A stretch of DNA of 64,000 nucleotides from Lantana camara (Eukaryota > Streptophyta > Magnoliopsida > Lamiales > Verbenaceae): assembly GCA_037501455.1 (NCBI GenBank), contig CM074857.1, positions 109,091,501 to 109,155,500 on the forward strand, in the 5' to 3' direction. A program made the translations under genes and the position numbers. Positions 32,476 to 43,448 of the stretch are shown here, one piece after another. The first letter of the stretch is position 1. The number at the start of each line of letters is the position of its first letter. Under the pieces are notes generated by a model. That model was given only the letters and a program-made list of their open reading frames with translations. It did not search any database and had not been told where the DNA came from.

Positions 32476-32856
32476 TTTTATGTAGTGCTTAAGATTAAAA
32501 GACTAATTGATAGTCGACGTTGTTTGACTCTCAACTACTCAAGGAGAGCATGCTCAATTTTGATTAATAATATTGAAAGGCCACTAGGAAAATCTCTCTC
32601 TCTCTCCGTATATTTCTTTTTCTGGTAGGGTTTGATTTTATGCAATAATATACAAAAAAGTTGACCCCATATCATTCTAGATTGAAGAAACCTTAATTTC
32701 GGATGTTTATGATAACTTCGATTATCAGAAATTAATGCGATTTTAATTAAGAAAATATTTTACTAGTAGAGAATCCCAGATTTTGGTAAACTTTTTGAGT
32801 CAAATCCCAGGTATATATCTGATTAAAGTATAGTGAAACTTCAAGTTGATTCAAAG

Positions 32857-32894
<38 letters not shown>

Positions 32895-34770
32895 CATTTG
32901 CATTTCATATATAAAGAATTTGTTAGCATTTTCTCATTAGATTTAATTTTTTTTAAAAAGCAATTAATAACAATATCATATAATCAAATCAGATAGTGCA
33001 AATCAATGCGGTAAAAGTCAGAATAAATAAATGATGAGAGCGAATGGGTTACACAATTAGCCTCAAGTTGAATAAACTTAACTTCCATAAGGAATACACG
33101 GGAAAAAAATATATATAACTGAAGTTAAAGAAAGTAACTAAACTTCCATAGGAAAGAGAAAAAAATTTCATATGGAAAACTCAAAAGAAAGCATAACTTA
33201 AAAAGAACAGTGAAAGCAGATCGTCTTTGCACCAAAAAAAGCTAACGGCGGAGTCGATCTTCGCTAGACTTGGGAGGATGACAGTAGATTTGGAAGAGTT
33301 GCGGCGGATCTGAGAAGATAATAGTAGATCCGAGAGAATAGTAACAAATTTGGGTGAATTTCAACAAAACAAATCTTAGAAACTGGCAGTGGAATAGATT
33401 TGAGCCAATCCGGCCCCGGCATTGGAGCACTGATAGTGTTCTCTTCTATCGGATCAAAACTTCAATTAACTACCTTTTTTTAAGTCGAGTCGTGTAGATT
33501 AGGGTTTAGAAATCAAAGGGAAAAAAGAGGAGATTTTTTTATACAAAATATATATATATAGTCTCATCAGATTTATTACATTTGTTTAAATTATGATTTC
33601 TACATTAAAAGTTTGACAAGTGTATTTTGCAAAATATTATATCGTCAATATGCCAATGGTCCTTTACAGATGCTACAACTATTACTATAACTAATTGAAT
33701 ATAACGAATATGTTTTTCATTAAAACAAAGTTAATGCAAAGTTATAAATATCCATATATGCAATCAACTTAACTACTTTTTTTTTTTTTCGGTAACATTT
33801 ATCAATTAATTTGAATTCACTCCTATCTTTACATGAAGATATATGCTTGCATCTCATGTCCCATTTTTTTTCCATACACTTTTCCCTTTCTTGAAAAAAT
33901 TGGGCAGAATCTTTGAAAACAATTCTAAAAATTAAAATAAAAAGCAGTTAACTGTTTGAAAAATAAATTGAAGTCACTTTGAATAAATTATACATATTCG
34001 TATTTATTACGGAAATAACCTAGAAACTATATGTACACGCAAAAGGTACAGATTTAGGTGTTTTTAGATTCTAACTTAATAATTTCTATTTAAAATAAGC
34101 GAAATTTTATTTCCAAACACGAGTAAAAATAAGCTAAGAAAGTTGAAAAGTAAATTTTTCAGTATTTGAGAAGACCATCATAATCACTCCAAAAGTTGCA
34201 TTCATGATTCAACGTAGCAGTTGGTTATTATCATTAAATTAAATCCAATGATTAAAGTAAATTATGTATATATATAAGTAAGTCACCTAATTCTTAATTT
34301 AATTTCCTTCTAAAATACAGTTGTGACCTCCTCCTCAGAACCTTAAGGCATAAACATACATATATATATATACAGAAAAAAGTGATTATAAAATTATAAT
34401 AACCTCAAAAGCACTTTACAAGAATAGTACAAAAATTTCCAGCTTGTATAGCCAAACAATTTTGAACATTCTCCATAATGCAAGCAAAAAATCAGTCCTT
34501 TTAGTTCTGCCAAAGTTTGGCAAAAACCCATTAATTTTAAATATTGCATCAATGTTCATCCTAATTCATTTTTCGCATGTAATCCACGTCTCATGCATTG
34601 AGCCTTCTAAAAATATCAGTGTATATCATGTCGAAAACTCATTTTCGACACCGTATCAGATACCCGTCACATGAGAAAATTCAAGAAAAGAGTTTTTCTT
34701 GTTGTATCCGTATTGTGTCATGTCGTGTCTGCACTCTTGTATTTATATCTGTATCCATGCATAATATATA
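32476..34770. other. Unannotated AT-rich stretch
   Basis: Contains a TA run (32858-32892). At 33240-33420 repeated AGATTTGGGAGAG/GGATCTGAGAAG phrases form a weak internal repeat. No gene, TIR or LTR found. Confidence 0.5.
32858..32892. repeat. (TA)n microsatellite
   Basis: About 17 TA units. Confidence 0.95.
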
Positions 34771-34779
34771 CCTTTTCGC

Positions 34780-34912
34780 AGAAAATTCTTGGGTACACCC
34801 TCCATTAAAAAAATGGGAAAAAATATTTTTTTATTTATTTTTGAATTTTTTTTATTATTTTATTATTTTTCTTGAATAAAATAAAGGACCTCGGTGCATG
34901 CAAGAATTTCTC
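34780..34912. mobile_element. 133-bp MITE with 9-bp target duplication
   Basis: Flanked by perfect CCTTTTCGC repeats (34771-34779 and 34913-34921). Termini are AGAAAATTCTTGGGTACACC and, inverted, GAGAAATTCTTGCATGCACC. The centre is T-rich. A 9-bp duplication is typical of Mutator-like elements. Confidence 0.8.
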
Positions 34913-34921
34913 CCTTTTCGC

Positions 34922-35219
34922 ACCTTAGAACATATGTAGACCTTCAAAGTCAACCCCTATTACCATTTGTGTTCCCTTGTTACTACAAATATAAGCTATT
35001 CCAAATTCAACTTTTCAATTCATTAACCTTATAGCTCAATACAAAGTACAAACTCATTACGTGGCCAATCATTTTAATTTCTGTAAATACAAGCTGCATG
35101 TTCAGAGCTTTTTGAAAGCTAAGCTTCTAGCTTAATTTGCTGAAGAAGAAAAGGGACTCTCCGTCAACCTGGTTTTCATCATTTTCTTCACTCATAATAT
35201 ATTTTTCTTCGCAATCAAG
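34922..35219 (+). promoter_or_regulatory. Promoter and first leader exon of glycosyltransferase-like gene (predicted)
   Basis: Directly upstream of the gene, with ATATAAGC near 34989 as the best TATA candidate and a purine/pyrimidine leader at 35130-35219 that ends in CAATCAAG before GTATTAATT, a plausible donor. The next suitable acceptor, TTTCTCAAG at 35940, lies 41 bases before the ATG. This is inference only. Confidence 0.4.
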
Positions 35220-35981
35220 GTATTAATTAATTAAATTACGACTTTCTCTACACTTTTTTAGCCTTGTTTTTTGTGGTTTAAAGCTGCCTGCATGTTTACT
35301 CATCAAGTTTAATTTAGAAGCTTTTCAATTTTCTGATTCTGTGGATTCAACTTTGACAAACTTAAGAATTTTAAAATTATTCTTTTTTTAATTTTTCTTT
35401 TCATATTTCTGGGGAATTGTGCTGCTTTGAGTTGTCCTGAAGAGATACATTTGACTATTGGAACTTACCAGATTGATTCAGTGGCTTGAGTTGAGTTGCA
35501 TCATCATCATGGCCTTCTAATTGATCCAAGAATTTAGTAATAAAAACTTAAAAAATCCTTCATTTTGTAGATTTTCTCACAAATTATGTATTCAATTCTT
35601 GTTAATTATTAATAAACATAAATTTCATGCAATAAATCAAGAATTGCAGCCTGTTTTGGCGGCGATTATGCAGGCTTTTTAATTACTTGGCAATGGCGGA
35701 TGATATGTGAAGCAAGAGTGGGAAACTCGTTCATACTTAGTTTTATATGTAGTTTAAGGCTAACCCCATGTGATCTTTGCTGCACTTTCCATATGGTCTT
35801 CTTCGTTACTTTCCACACACTTCACTCGCTGTAATTTACATCTTCTTGCTCTATATATACATTTGTTAATCAGACTTGAACATTTCTATTTACTGGTAAT
35901 AGAAATCGTTACACATTCTCCATTTTTTCCGTTTCTCAAGGTATATCCTACGAGCCTAGAATCGAGTTTCGTTGTTCTGCG

Positions 35982-38900
35982 ATGAGAAAGCCGCAAAGCG
36001 GAGAGTATTTGGAGGGGATGTTGAGTGATTTCATGGGAGGAAAGGCTAAAATGAGATCACAAAAGGGTGCATCTTCCCGCCTCGTGACGGTCCTAACGTG
36101 CCTGCAGTTTGCATTCGCGGTTTACGCAACATTCCTGCTCTACTTCATGAGCCCGAACCTCGACCTGAGATCGAAGCCCGACTTCTCCTTCGCTACACGC
36201 ATCGCGCAGCAGTGGCGGCAGTTCATGGTAGCCACTCCCCCGCACGTTGTCGCGCATTATCAGGAGCCAAACTCCCTGATCAGGGACGAGACAGTCCCAC
36301 AAGTGATGATGAATGTCACACCATCACAGGTTTGCGAGCACGAGAAGATCGAATTCGAGCAAAAGAAGTCGAATGATGCAGTCATGATCAAACTCAAGAG
36401 GGATCTTTATCAGGAGGTGTTGGATTTTCAGAGGAAGAGCATTGGAACAGAGACTCTTCGCGAGCTTATGGCTATGAAGTCGATGTGGGACTTGAAGGGG
36501 CCGAACAGAACGCCTAAGATCACTGTCATCTTGAACCATTTCAAAAGGAAGACATTGTGCGCGCAGATTGAGTCTCTACTGCACCAAACGCTCCCTTTCC
36601 ACCACGTTTGGGTGCTCTCGTTCGGGAGCCCGAACGAACGGTCCTTGAAGAGGATTGTGGAAAGCTACAACAATTCGAGGATCAGCTTCATAAGCTCGAG
36701 CTATGATTTCAAGTACTATGGGAGGTTCCAAATGGCATTGCAGACGGAGGCCGACCTCGTGTACATTCTCGACGATGATATGATCCCCGGCACGAAGATG
36801 TTGCAGATTTTGTCACATGTTGCCGGGACTGACAAGTACAGGAACTCTGTTCTGGGAAGCATTGGGAGGATCTTGCCTTTCAGACAGAAGGATTTTACGT
36901 TTCCGAGTTATAGGAAGTTTCGGGCAAAGGAGGCTGGGCTTTATCTGCCTGATCCTGCTTATGATATCACGCTTCATAGAGTTGTGCAGGTCGATTTTCT
37001 GTCGAGCTCGTGGTTTCTCTCGGCCGAGCTCGTGAAAACTCTGTTTATCGAGACGCCGTTTACATTTGCTACCGGAGAAGATTTGCACTTGAGGTATGTG
37101 CATTGGTTCTTAATTCTTTGATTGATGTTTCTGTTTCTTTCTATGTTGAAAGATGTCACTCTGCTGTAAAGCAATTGATCCAATGCTTTGCAAAACTATG
37201 TACCAATGCAGCTATCAGCTCCAGAAGTACAGAAATGCCGGTTCGTTTGTCTTGCCCGTAGATCCAAAGGACAAAGAAACGTGGGGCGACAGCGAGCACC
37301 GTTTGGCTTATGTCTCTGAAACAACGGTAATTTTCAAGGACGTCGTTCAAGTACGAGACGATCAATGGTGGAAAGCTCTCTCGACCGGCTACATCACGCA
37401 GTGGGCAGCTATGTATCCTCACAAGATTGATGCACTCTTCTATGCTCACTCTATTGATGAAGTTAAAGCACTGGCACCTCTTCTTGAGAAGTTCAGAACA
37501 ACTGTGGGGAAAAAGGCCTATATCGTCGTCTCGGGTGGCAACTTCTGCCCGTGCGAGGATGCTGCCACGGTCTTGAAATGGCCTAAAGCGGTGTGTAGAG
37601 AGAGGAGGTTCAAGATTTTCGATTTGGGGATCGGTGCTCTGTCCGGGATATCTAATTCGGAGGTGCCAGTTTTGCAAAGCGTGTATGCTAGCATGAAAGG
37701 GTTGATAAAGATTCATAACCCGAGCGTGGTGATCACGGTGTCAGACATCGATACGAATGTGAAGAAAGCTTTGAAGATGGCAACGGATACGAAGACAAAC
37801 GGCACGACTCTGATAATGTTGCCAAGGCCGTCTGTTACAAGGGCGCTCTGGATGGCAGATCTTCGATCTACGGCCTTGCCGAGTAAGACAGGCTTGCTTT
37901 CTTCTTTTTCCTGTTTCTTCGACAGTGTTTGCAAACACTGAACAGTTTTGAAGCTCTTTATTGCACGTTTGTTTTTCTTGGTAGTTTCTCATATATGATT
38001 CCTATGAACAGATTGGAACCGAATGCGGCTTACAGTAAGCATCATCACACAAAACCGAGCTCAGTCTCTTACAAGACTTCTTAACTCCCTCAAGAATGCC
38101 TACTACCTCGGAGATGAGATCACCATCACCTTCAACATGGATAGCAAAGTCGATGAGGCAACGATAAAGCTAGTGAATTCGTTCGACTGGCCACACGGGC
38201 CCAAGATTTTCCGAAGGAGAATCATCCAAGGAGGCCTCATTCGTGCTGTCAGTGAAAGCTGGTACCCGACCTCAGATGACGACTTCGGCCTACTACTAGA
38301 GGACGACATCGAAGTCTCCCCCTACTACTACCTATGGATCAAATACGCCATTTTGGCCTATCACTACGACCCTCAAGTATCTCTCCCCGAGCTCTCATCC
38401 ATCTCCCTATACACCCCCCGTCTAGTCGAGGTCGTCAAAGAAAGGCCTAAATGGAACGCAACCGACTTCTTCAAGAGGATCCACCCGAACACTCCTTACC
38501 TCCACCAACTCCCCTGCAGCTGGGGCGCCGTCTTCTTCCCAAAACACTGGCGGGAATTCTACGTGTACATGAACATGAGGTTCACCGAGGATGCGAAGCA
38601 GAACCCGGTCCAAATCCCAAAATCAAGAACAAACGGGTGGCAAGCCTCGTGGAAGAAGTTCCTAATAGACATGATGTACTTGAGAGGCTATGTCAGCTTG
38701 TACCCCAACTTCCCCGACCAACAGAGCTTCTCCACGAACCATATGGAGCCGGGGGCGCATATTAGCGCTAAGGACAACGTCGTCCAGCACGACAAGAGGG
38801 ACTTCGAGGTGCCATTGATGAAGCAAGACTTCAAGAACTTGCTGCCTAATGGCAAGATGCCTCCAGCTTCAAAGCTGCCATCTTTGAACTTGTTTAACCA

Positions 38901-39030
38901 AGCATTGTCTTTGAAGGGGTTGAAGGCCGCAGGGGCTAAACTGGGACAGGATGTTCTTCAGTGCAATCCTACTGAGACTGTGATAGTGCATCATGACACT
39001 GGTCTGCCTTCACATTGTGCAAGATTCTGA
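35982..39030 (+). CDS. Two-domain glycosyltransferase-like type II membrane protein (3 exons)
   Basis: Exons are 35982-37093, 37212-37882 and 38012-39030; the introns (37094-37211, 37883-38011) are GT-AG and the joined frame is 933 residues without a stop. A basic N-terminus and one membrane segment (about 33-56, LVTVLTCLQFAFAVYATFLL) suggest a type II Golgi-type protein. The first half (about 175-370) has a GT-A-like fold signature (ITVILNHFKRKTL; VYILDDDMIPG with the DXD-like DDD near residue 264). The second half (about 595-780) repeats the theme (LTVSIITQNRAQSLTRLLNSL; LLLEDDIEV near 690; CSWGAVFFPKHWREF). It resembles plant proteins annotated only as transferring glycosyl groups (At5g12260-like, from memory). 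Substrate and product are unknown. A leader intron (35220-35940) is likely. The gene looks intact. Confidence 0.88.
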
Positions 39031-39308
39031 TGGATGGCTTACATGTTTTTATACTTATTGTTACAATTTTATTTTTTTTTTCATGAAATTTGTTTATTTT
39101 AGGGATAGTCATTGTCTTGAAGGGGAAGTTTTGATCTCCTTAAACTGTAAAAACAAACATGAATATGGTCTTCATTAAAAGGAAGTAAAGAAAGAAATAT
39201 ACCAGGTGAGAAAATGGTTTATTTTTATTCTGATTCACGCTAATGCAACCTGCAGTGGCTAATATTATTGAAACAGGAAGCTTAAACAAGGCCCATGGTC
39301 TTGCTCTT

Positions 39309-39505
39309 TTTTTTTTTTTTTTTTCCTTCCCCTTATATCTCACCGGATCGGGTCAAAAAAGTGCAACTTTCTTCTTACCGATAATAGTTATGTATCTAGG
39401 GATTCGAATACAAAATCTCTCTAACAATAATAGATGTATTATCTAAAATTTGAACATGAGACTTCTTATTAAGCTAGCGAAGTGTCTAACCACTTAAGCC
39501 ATGTA
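39309..39505 (-). mobile_element. tRNA-derived SINE-like element with A-tail
   Basis: In minus sense it has a box A-like TGGCTTAAGTGG (39490-39501), a box B-like GTTCAAATT about 35 bases on (39447-39455), a body through TTCGAATCCC, and an A-run of about 18-20 bases (39307-39325, T on the + strand). Spacing fits a Pol III promoter. It differs from the family at 32345 and 39548. Clean target duplications were not found. Confidence 0.55.
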
Positions 39506-39547
39506 TCTTGTTTCCTTGTGTTCCAACTTTAAATATATGAACCACGT

Positions 39548-39700
39548 AACGGTTCGGTATTATACTGGTTTAATCAAAAGTTTTGAATTTGAGTCTTTAG
39601 AAATGCAGTTACCGTTGGCAGGGAAAACTTTACACTTAAGTTGTTCGACCCAGCTCAACCGATGAAAATATTGTATAGAAACAAAAAAAGAAAAACTTTA
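39548..39700 (+). mobile_element. tRNA-derived SINE, copy 2
   Basis: Same blocks as the minus-strand copy at 32345-32475: CGGTTCGGTATTATACTGG, TTTGAATTTGAGTC, GGGAAAACTTTACAC, GTTCGACCCAGC, followed by an A-rich tail (39680-39705). The two copies are diverged, so both are old. Confidence 0.6.
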
Positions 39701-39705
39701 AAAAG

Positions 39706-39875
39706 TATTAATTGAGTAAAAAGAAGTTTGGAGAACACATCATAATTCTCCTCAATCCTGGTTTGTAGGACTTTGATTCTTTGAATGCATGTTGGGCCAA
39801 GTCATGTTTTATGGGCTTCTCTTCATGGGCTTCGCAATGTTCGGTTGAAAAAACTAATTAGGCTTTGTTAACAAA
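39706..39875. other. Short unannotated flank of Helitron
   Basis: Featureless sequence ending in the A that precedes the Helitron terminus. Confidence 0.4.
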
Positions 39876-40888
39876 CTAGTTACAAACCCCGTGACAAGGC
39901 ACGGGCCAAATTTTTATGAAAATACAATAAAAAAATCAATTAAAATATATTATTAAGATAATAACTATTATCAAAATTTTATTTAAAATATTTAAATAGC
40001 ATGTAGAAATATTAACTTATAAAAGAAATACTACTAAAATTAGAGAGAAAACTAAAATTATTGTAAATTATATAAAATAATGAAAAATAAAATTTATATT
40101 TAAAATTAAAAGCATATTTATTAAAATTAAAACAAATAAAAACAAAACTTTCTAATATTCTACCGTACATTGCTACATCTATAAAGAAAAATAAAATATG
40201 TTACAAATTTTAAAAGACTTTTACAAATAAATTTTAAATTTATATATGAAATGAGATATATGAATAAAAATAGGTAAGAAAATAACTTTTTTATTAGAAT
40301 CCAAAAAATTGAGTAGAATAAAACTTACCTCAACGCATAAGGGGGAAAAATTATATTGATCAGAATAAGACTTACCACCACAGAGATGTATTTGGATAAA
40401 TTAAGTAATTTGAATTTGAATCGGTAATTACAATATTTATACAAACTTACCTTAAAAAAAATGATCCTGCATTAAAAAAAAAAATTTCATATATGGATAT
40501 GAAAAAAAACTTACCTATATTAAAAAGAAAATTTATATATAAATATGAAAAGAGATAAGAAAATAATTTTTCTATTAGAATCGAAATAAAAACAATTGAT
40601 TAGAATAAAACTTACCTTGACGAAGAATGTCAGACTTAATTAGAATAAAACTTATATATTAGAATAAGATGATGAAGAATGATCTGTATGAGGGAAAAAA
40701 AAATTATATATGGAGGAGAAAAATAGTTGAGAATTGAGTGTGATGATTAAAACTTTAAATACTATTTCTTTAGGGTGTATGATTTCACTAAAATTTTAAA
40801 ATCTATTGAGATATTCAAATTTTTTGAGACTATCCACATGTATACTTACGTGGATAGCCTCAAGGGTTCTAAATTATGTATATATAGA
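39876..40888 (-). mobile_element. Non-autonomous Helitron
   Basis: 1,013 bp on the minus strand. In element sense it begins TCTATATATACATAATTTAG after a host A and ends in CTAG before a host T, that is, insertion between A and T without duplication. A hairpin CCCGTG-CCTTGT-CACGGG ends 9 bases before the terminal CTAG, the standard Helitron 3' signal. The interior is AT-rich with repeated AATAAAACTTACCT phrases and no Rep/helicase. Confidence 0.78.
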
Positions 40889-41416
40889 TTTCCTGCCAAT
40901 CAAGATAACAAAGATTAGGAGTGGGCGAGGGACCGGAAAATCGGGATTAGGAAATTCGGGATCGGGATTGGAGAGTCCGACTATTTTGTTTAATTTATTT
41001 TTAAAATCTAAACTTTCAAATTACACACGCTTTAGTAAAGCTGCTTTACCTTCCAATTCGGTTGGCCTACTGTTAAAAACTTAGAGAATGTCCCATTACA
41101 TATTTTAATTGCTTTTGCATATTGCTACAAACATTGCGCACATCAAAAGCAAATGATATTGATATTAATTTTTGCAATATTCACTTTCCATTAATCATTA
41201 CAAAATCGTCTCAACCAATAGGTTTTTTAATGTTATATTTATAAATAATATTAACTTATTAAGTATATAATAAAAATGTAATATAAGATAAATATTTTTT
41301 TAAAATATGTCGGGGAATTTAGGTACCCGGATTTTGCGATCGGGTATCGAAATGCTCCTCGATCCCGATTCCAAAATTTTGTGTTGGGATCAGATATTTG
41401 TTCGATAGTGCCAAGA
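40889..41416. other. AT-rich stretch with GGGATCGGG-type repeat remnant
   Basis: 40917-40980 (AGGAGTGGGCGAGGGACCGG, CGGGATCGGGATTGG) and 41310-41390 (CGATCGGG, CTCGATCCCGATTCC) look like the two ends of a decayed non-autonomous repeat around an AT-rich core. Exact termini were not found. Confidence 0.35.
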
Positions 41417-41850
41417 TGATGGTGACTGAAACGGCAGACATGGACTCTCGATGACCCAAGATATTTGTTAATGTGGAGAATACCTTGGATCTTCCTTAGC
41501 TGAAAGAAGGAGCAAATGTAAGCTCAAGGGCAAAAATTGAGGAATGTGGGGGTTGAACTCGTTTTGGCACTCCAACGTTCAAGTCAGACGATTGGATTGA
41601 TCTAGGTTATACCTGATCAACTTGGGTCGATAATTACTTGGCTCTGGGAAATCTCTGAGTCGAGGACCTCCTTGGGTTGAAATGAATGGGACCAGCAGAA
41701 GGTGGAGACACAGCTTCCCAAACTATTAGCACAAGTGCTGATTCGAGAAAGGGATTGAGTTGGATCTAGATTGTGACGTGGCTAAAAATTTCCAGCTAAG
41801 AGATTTATGAGATCCTCACACGATAATACGTGGTACCATATCAACATTCT
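41417..41850 (-). repeat. Probable decayed gypsy LTR fragment
   Basis: Starts TGATGGTGACTGAAACGG and contains GGGGGTTGAACTCG followed by CACTCCAACGTTCAAGTCAG. This resembles the GGGGGTGATACC...CTCTCCGACGCTCAAGTCAG block in the + strand reading of the Tat LTRs at 46250 and 57972. The far end is not recognisable. Confidence 0.4.
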
Positions 41851-43150
41851 CAAATTTACCCCTATCAATATCTATATTTGTATATAATATATTTTGTATT
41901 TTTAAATTATTTGTGCTTCCAATTATTAGGCACTAACGCCTTTAACAATTTGGTTAGTTTTTTTAAGATTTCGAACTAAATGTGTCGAAATAACAAACGA
42001 GTAGGACCATTTAAAAATTACGGGACAAAAAAAAAATTAACCTTAAATTTACCAAACTAAAAATACAGTTTTCTCTATTTATTATTAGTAATAATCAAGT
42101 GGTATTATTTGTTTTTTTTTTAAGGAAAGGGAGTGCAACCACCAAGACTTATCAAGGCAACGGCCAGTCATTTATTCTAGAGTGCAGAAATCTGACCACT
42201 TTAACGCTCGCCTCATTCTCACGATATTTCGTTGAATCGACAAACGCAATGTGATTCGAATGTGGTTCAACTCCATTACGAATGTAATATTTTTGACCAA
42301 TTATATTACTATTACAATATTACTATTATAATTAACGGTGATTTATATTTACACCCCAAATAAGTTTTTAAATAATAAAATAACTCCACATTTAGACTAA
42401 ATTACATAGAACACTTAAATAAATTTTAAACTTAGAAATAGCCACATCTCCGTTAAGATTCTTAATAATTTCATCAAAATTTTAAACTTAAATGAGTTTT
42501 TAAATAAAAGAAAACACCCACAAATAAATTTTTAGATTTAGATCCCAAATGAATATTATAGCTTTCAAACGAATTGGACTTTAACTAAACCTTCACAATA
42601 GCTTTCTTATCAAATATTTAAAAAAAAACCAGGTCATTTCGACTAAGCAATTGAAAATGTCCAGGAAAAGGAATAAAGAAAAATAAAGATTAAAGACACA
42701 AATAAAGAAACAACATATATAACCCAAAAGATAATGAGCTTTAGCCAAGTGGATTGCATAACACCCGAGTAACCATGTTTCCAAACCATATTTTACTAGG
42801 AAAAAAATTTCAAAACAAAAGATATATATGAGAGCCAAGGAACTTAAATCCATAAAACCAAATGTTTAAATTAGTTAAGAGTCTTAAAGATAACCCTGAA
42901 TTACTATACCACCAATGGAGTTTTATATCCTTTAGTAGGCGGTTTGATATAATCAGTTTTCTTGAAAGCAGTACTCCATCCAAAATGCAAACACAACCCA
43001 AAAAGTTTTTTAGGATGAAAAAAGTGAAATTTCCTCATCTCATCACTACACCAACCACATGACCATAGTCCATAAGAATAATTCACAAAATAAGATGTTT
43101 CACATTAACAATTGTCAAATATGAAACATCCAACTCAAGTATTACTCCAA
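41851..43150. other. Unannotated AT-rich stretch
   Basis: No gene recognised. 42108-42200 carries a T-run beside a sequence that could be a decayed SINE on the minus strand. Repeated TAAATAAATTTTTAGATTTA-like phrases occur at 42360-42540. Confidence 0.45.
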
Positions 43151-43448
43151 TGTATATATTCCCAAAAACATGGTTAATCATTACATAACAGGCGATTAAA
43201 CTACAGCTAAAATATACCAACCAGTAAAAACCAGAACTCAGGCTGTCGGAATATTACATTTACCCCCAATCTTTCAGCATCTAAGTCAAGAAAATCCAAA
43301 CTACATCTATCACCAATATTCAGATAAAGGGCAAAAAGAAAAAAGGACACAACACACCAGTTAAATCAACAATCAATATAATCCGTGTATAACTTTAACT
43401 ACTTATTAGAAATCTACTCAATCAGTAAGCCTTATAAATTACCTCATT
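43151..43448 (-). other. 3' untranslated region of HSP20-like gene (presumed)
   Basis: AT-rich sequence downstream of the stop on the minus strand, with no other feature. Poly(A) site not assigned. Confidence 0.4.

Noticed and set aside
33242..33430. 62-residue minus-strand frame
   Set aside because: It derives from a weak internal repeat and no motif was recognised.
42108..42200. Possible SINE on the minus strand next to a T-run
   Set aside because: No convincing box A/box B pair and no second copy in the window.
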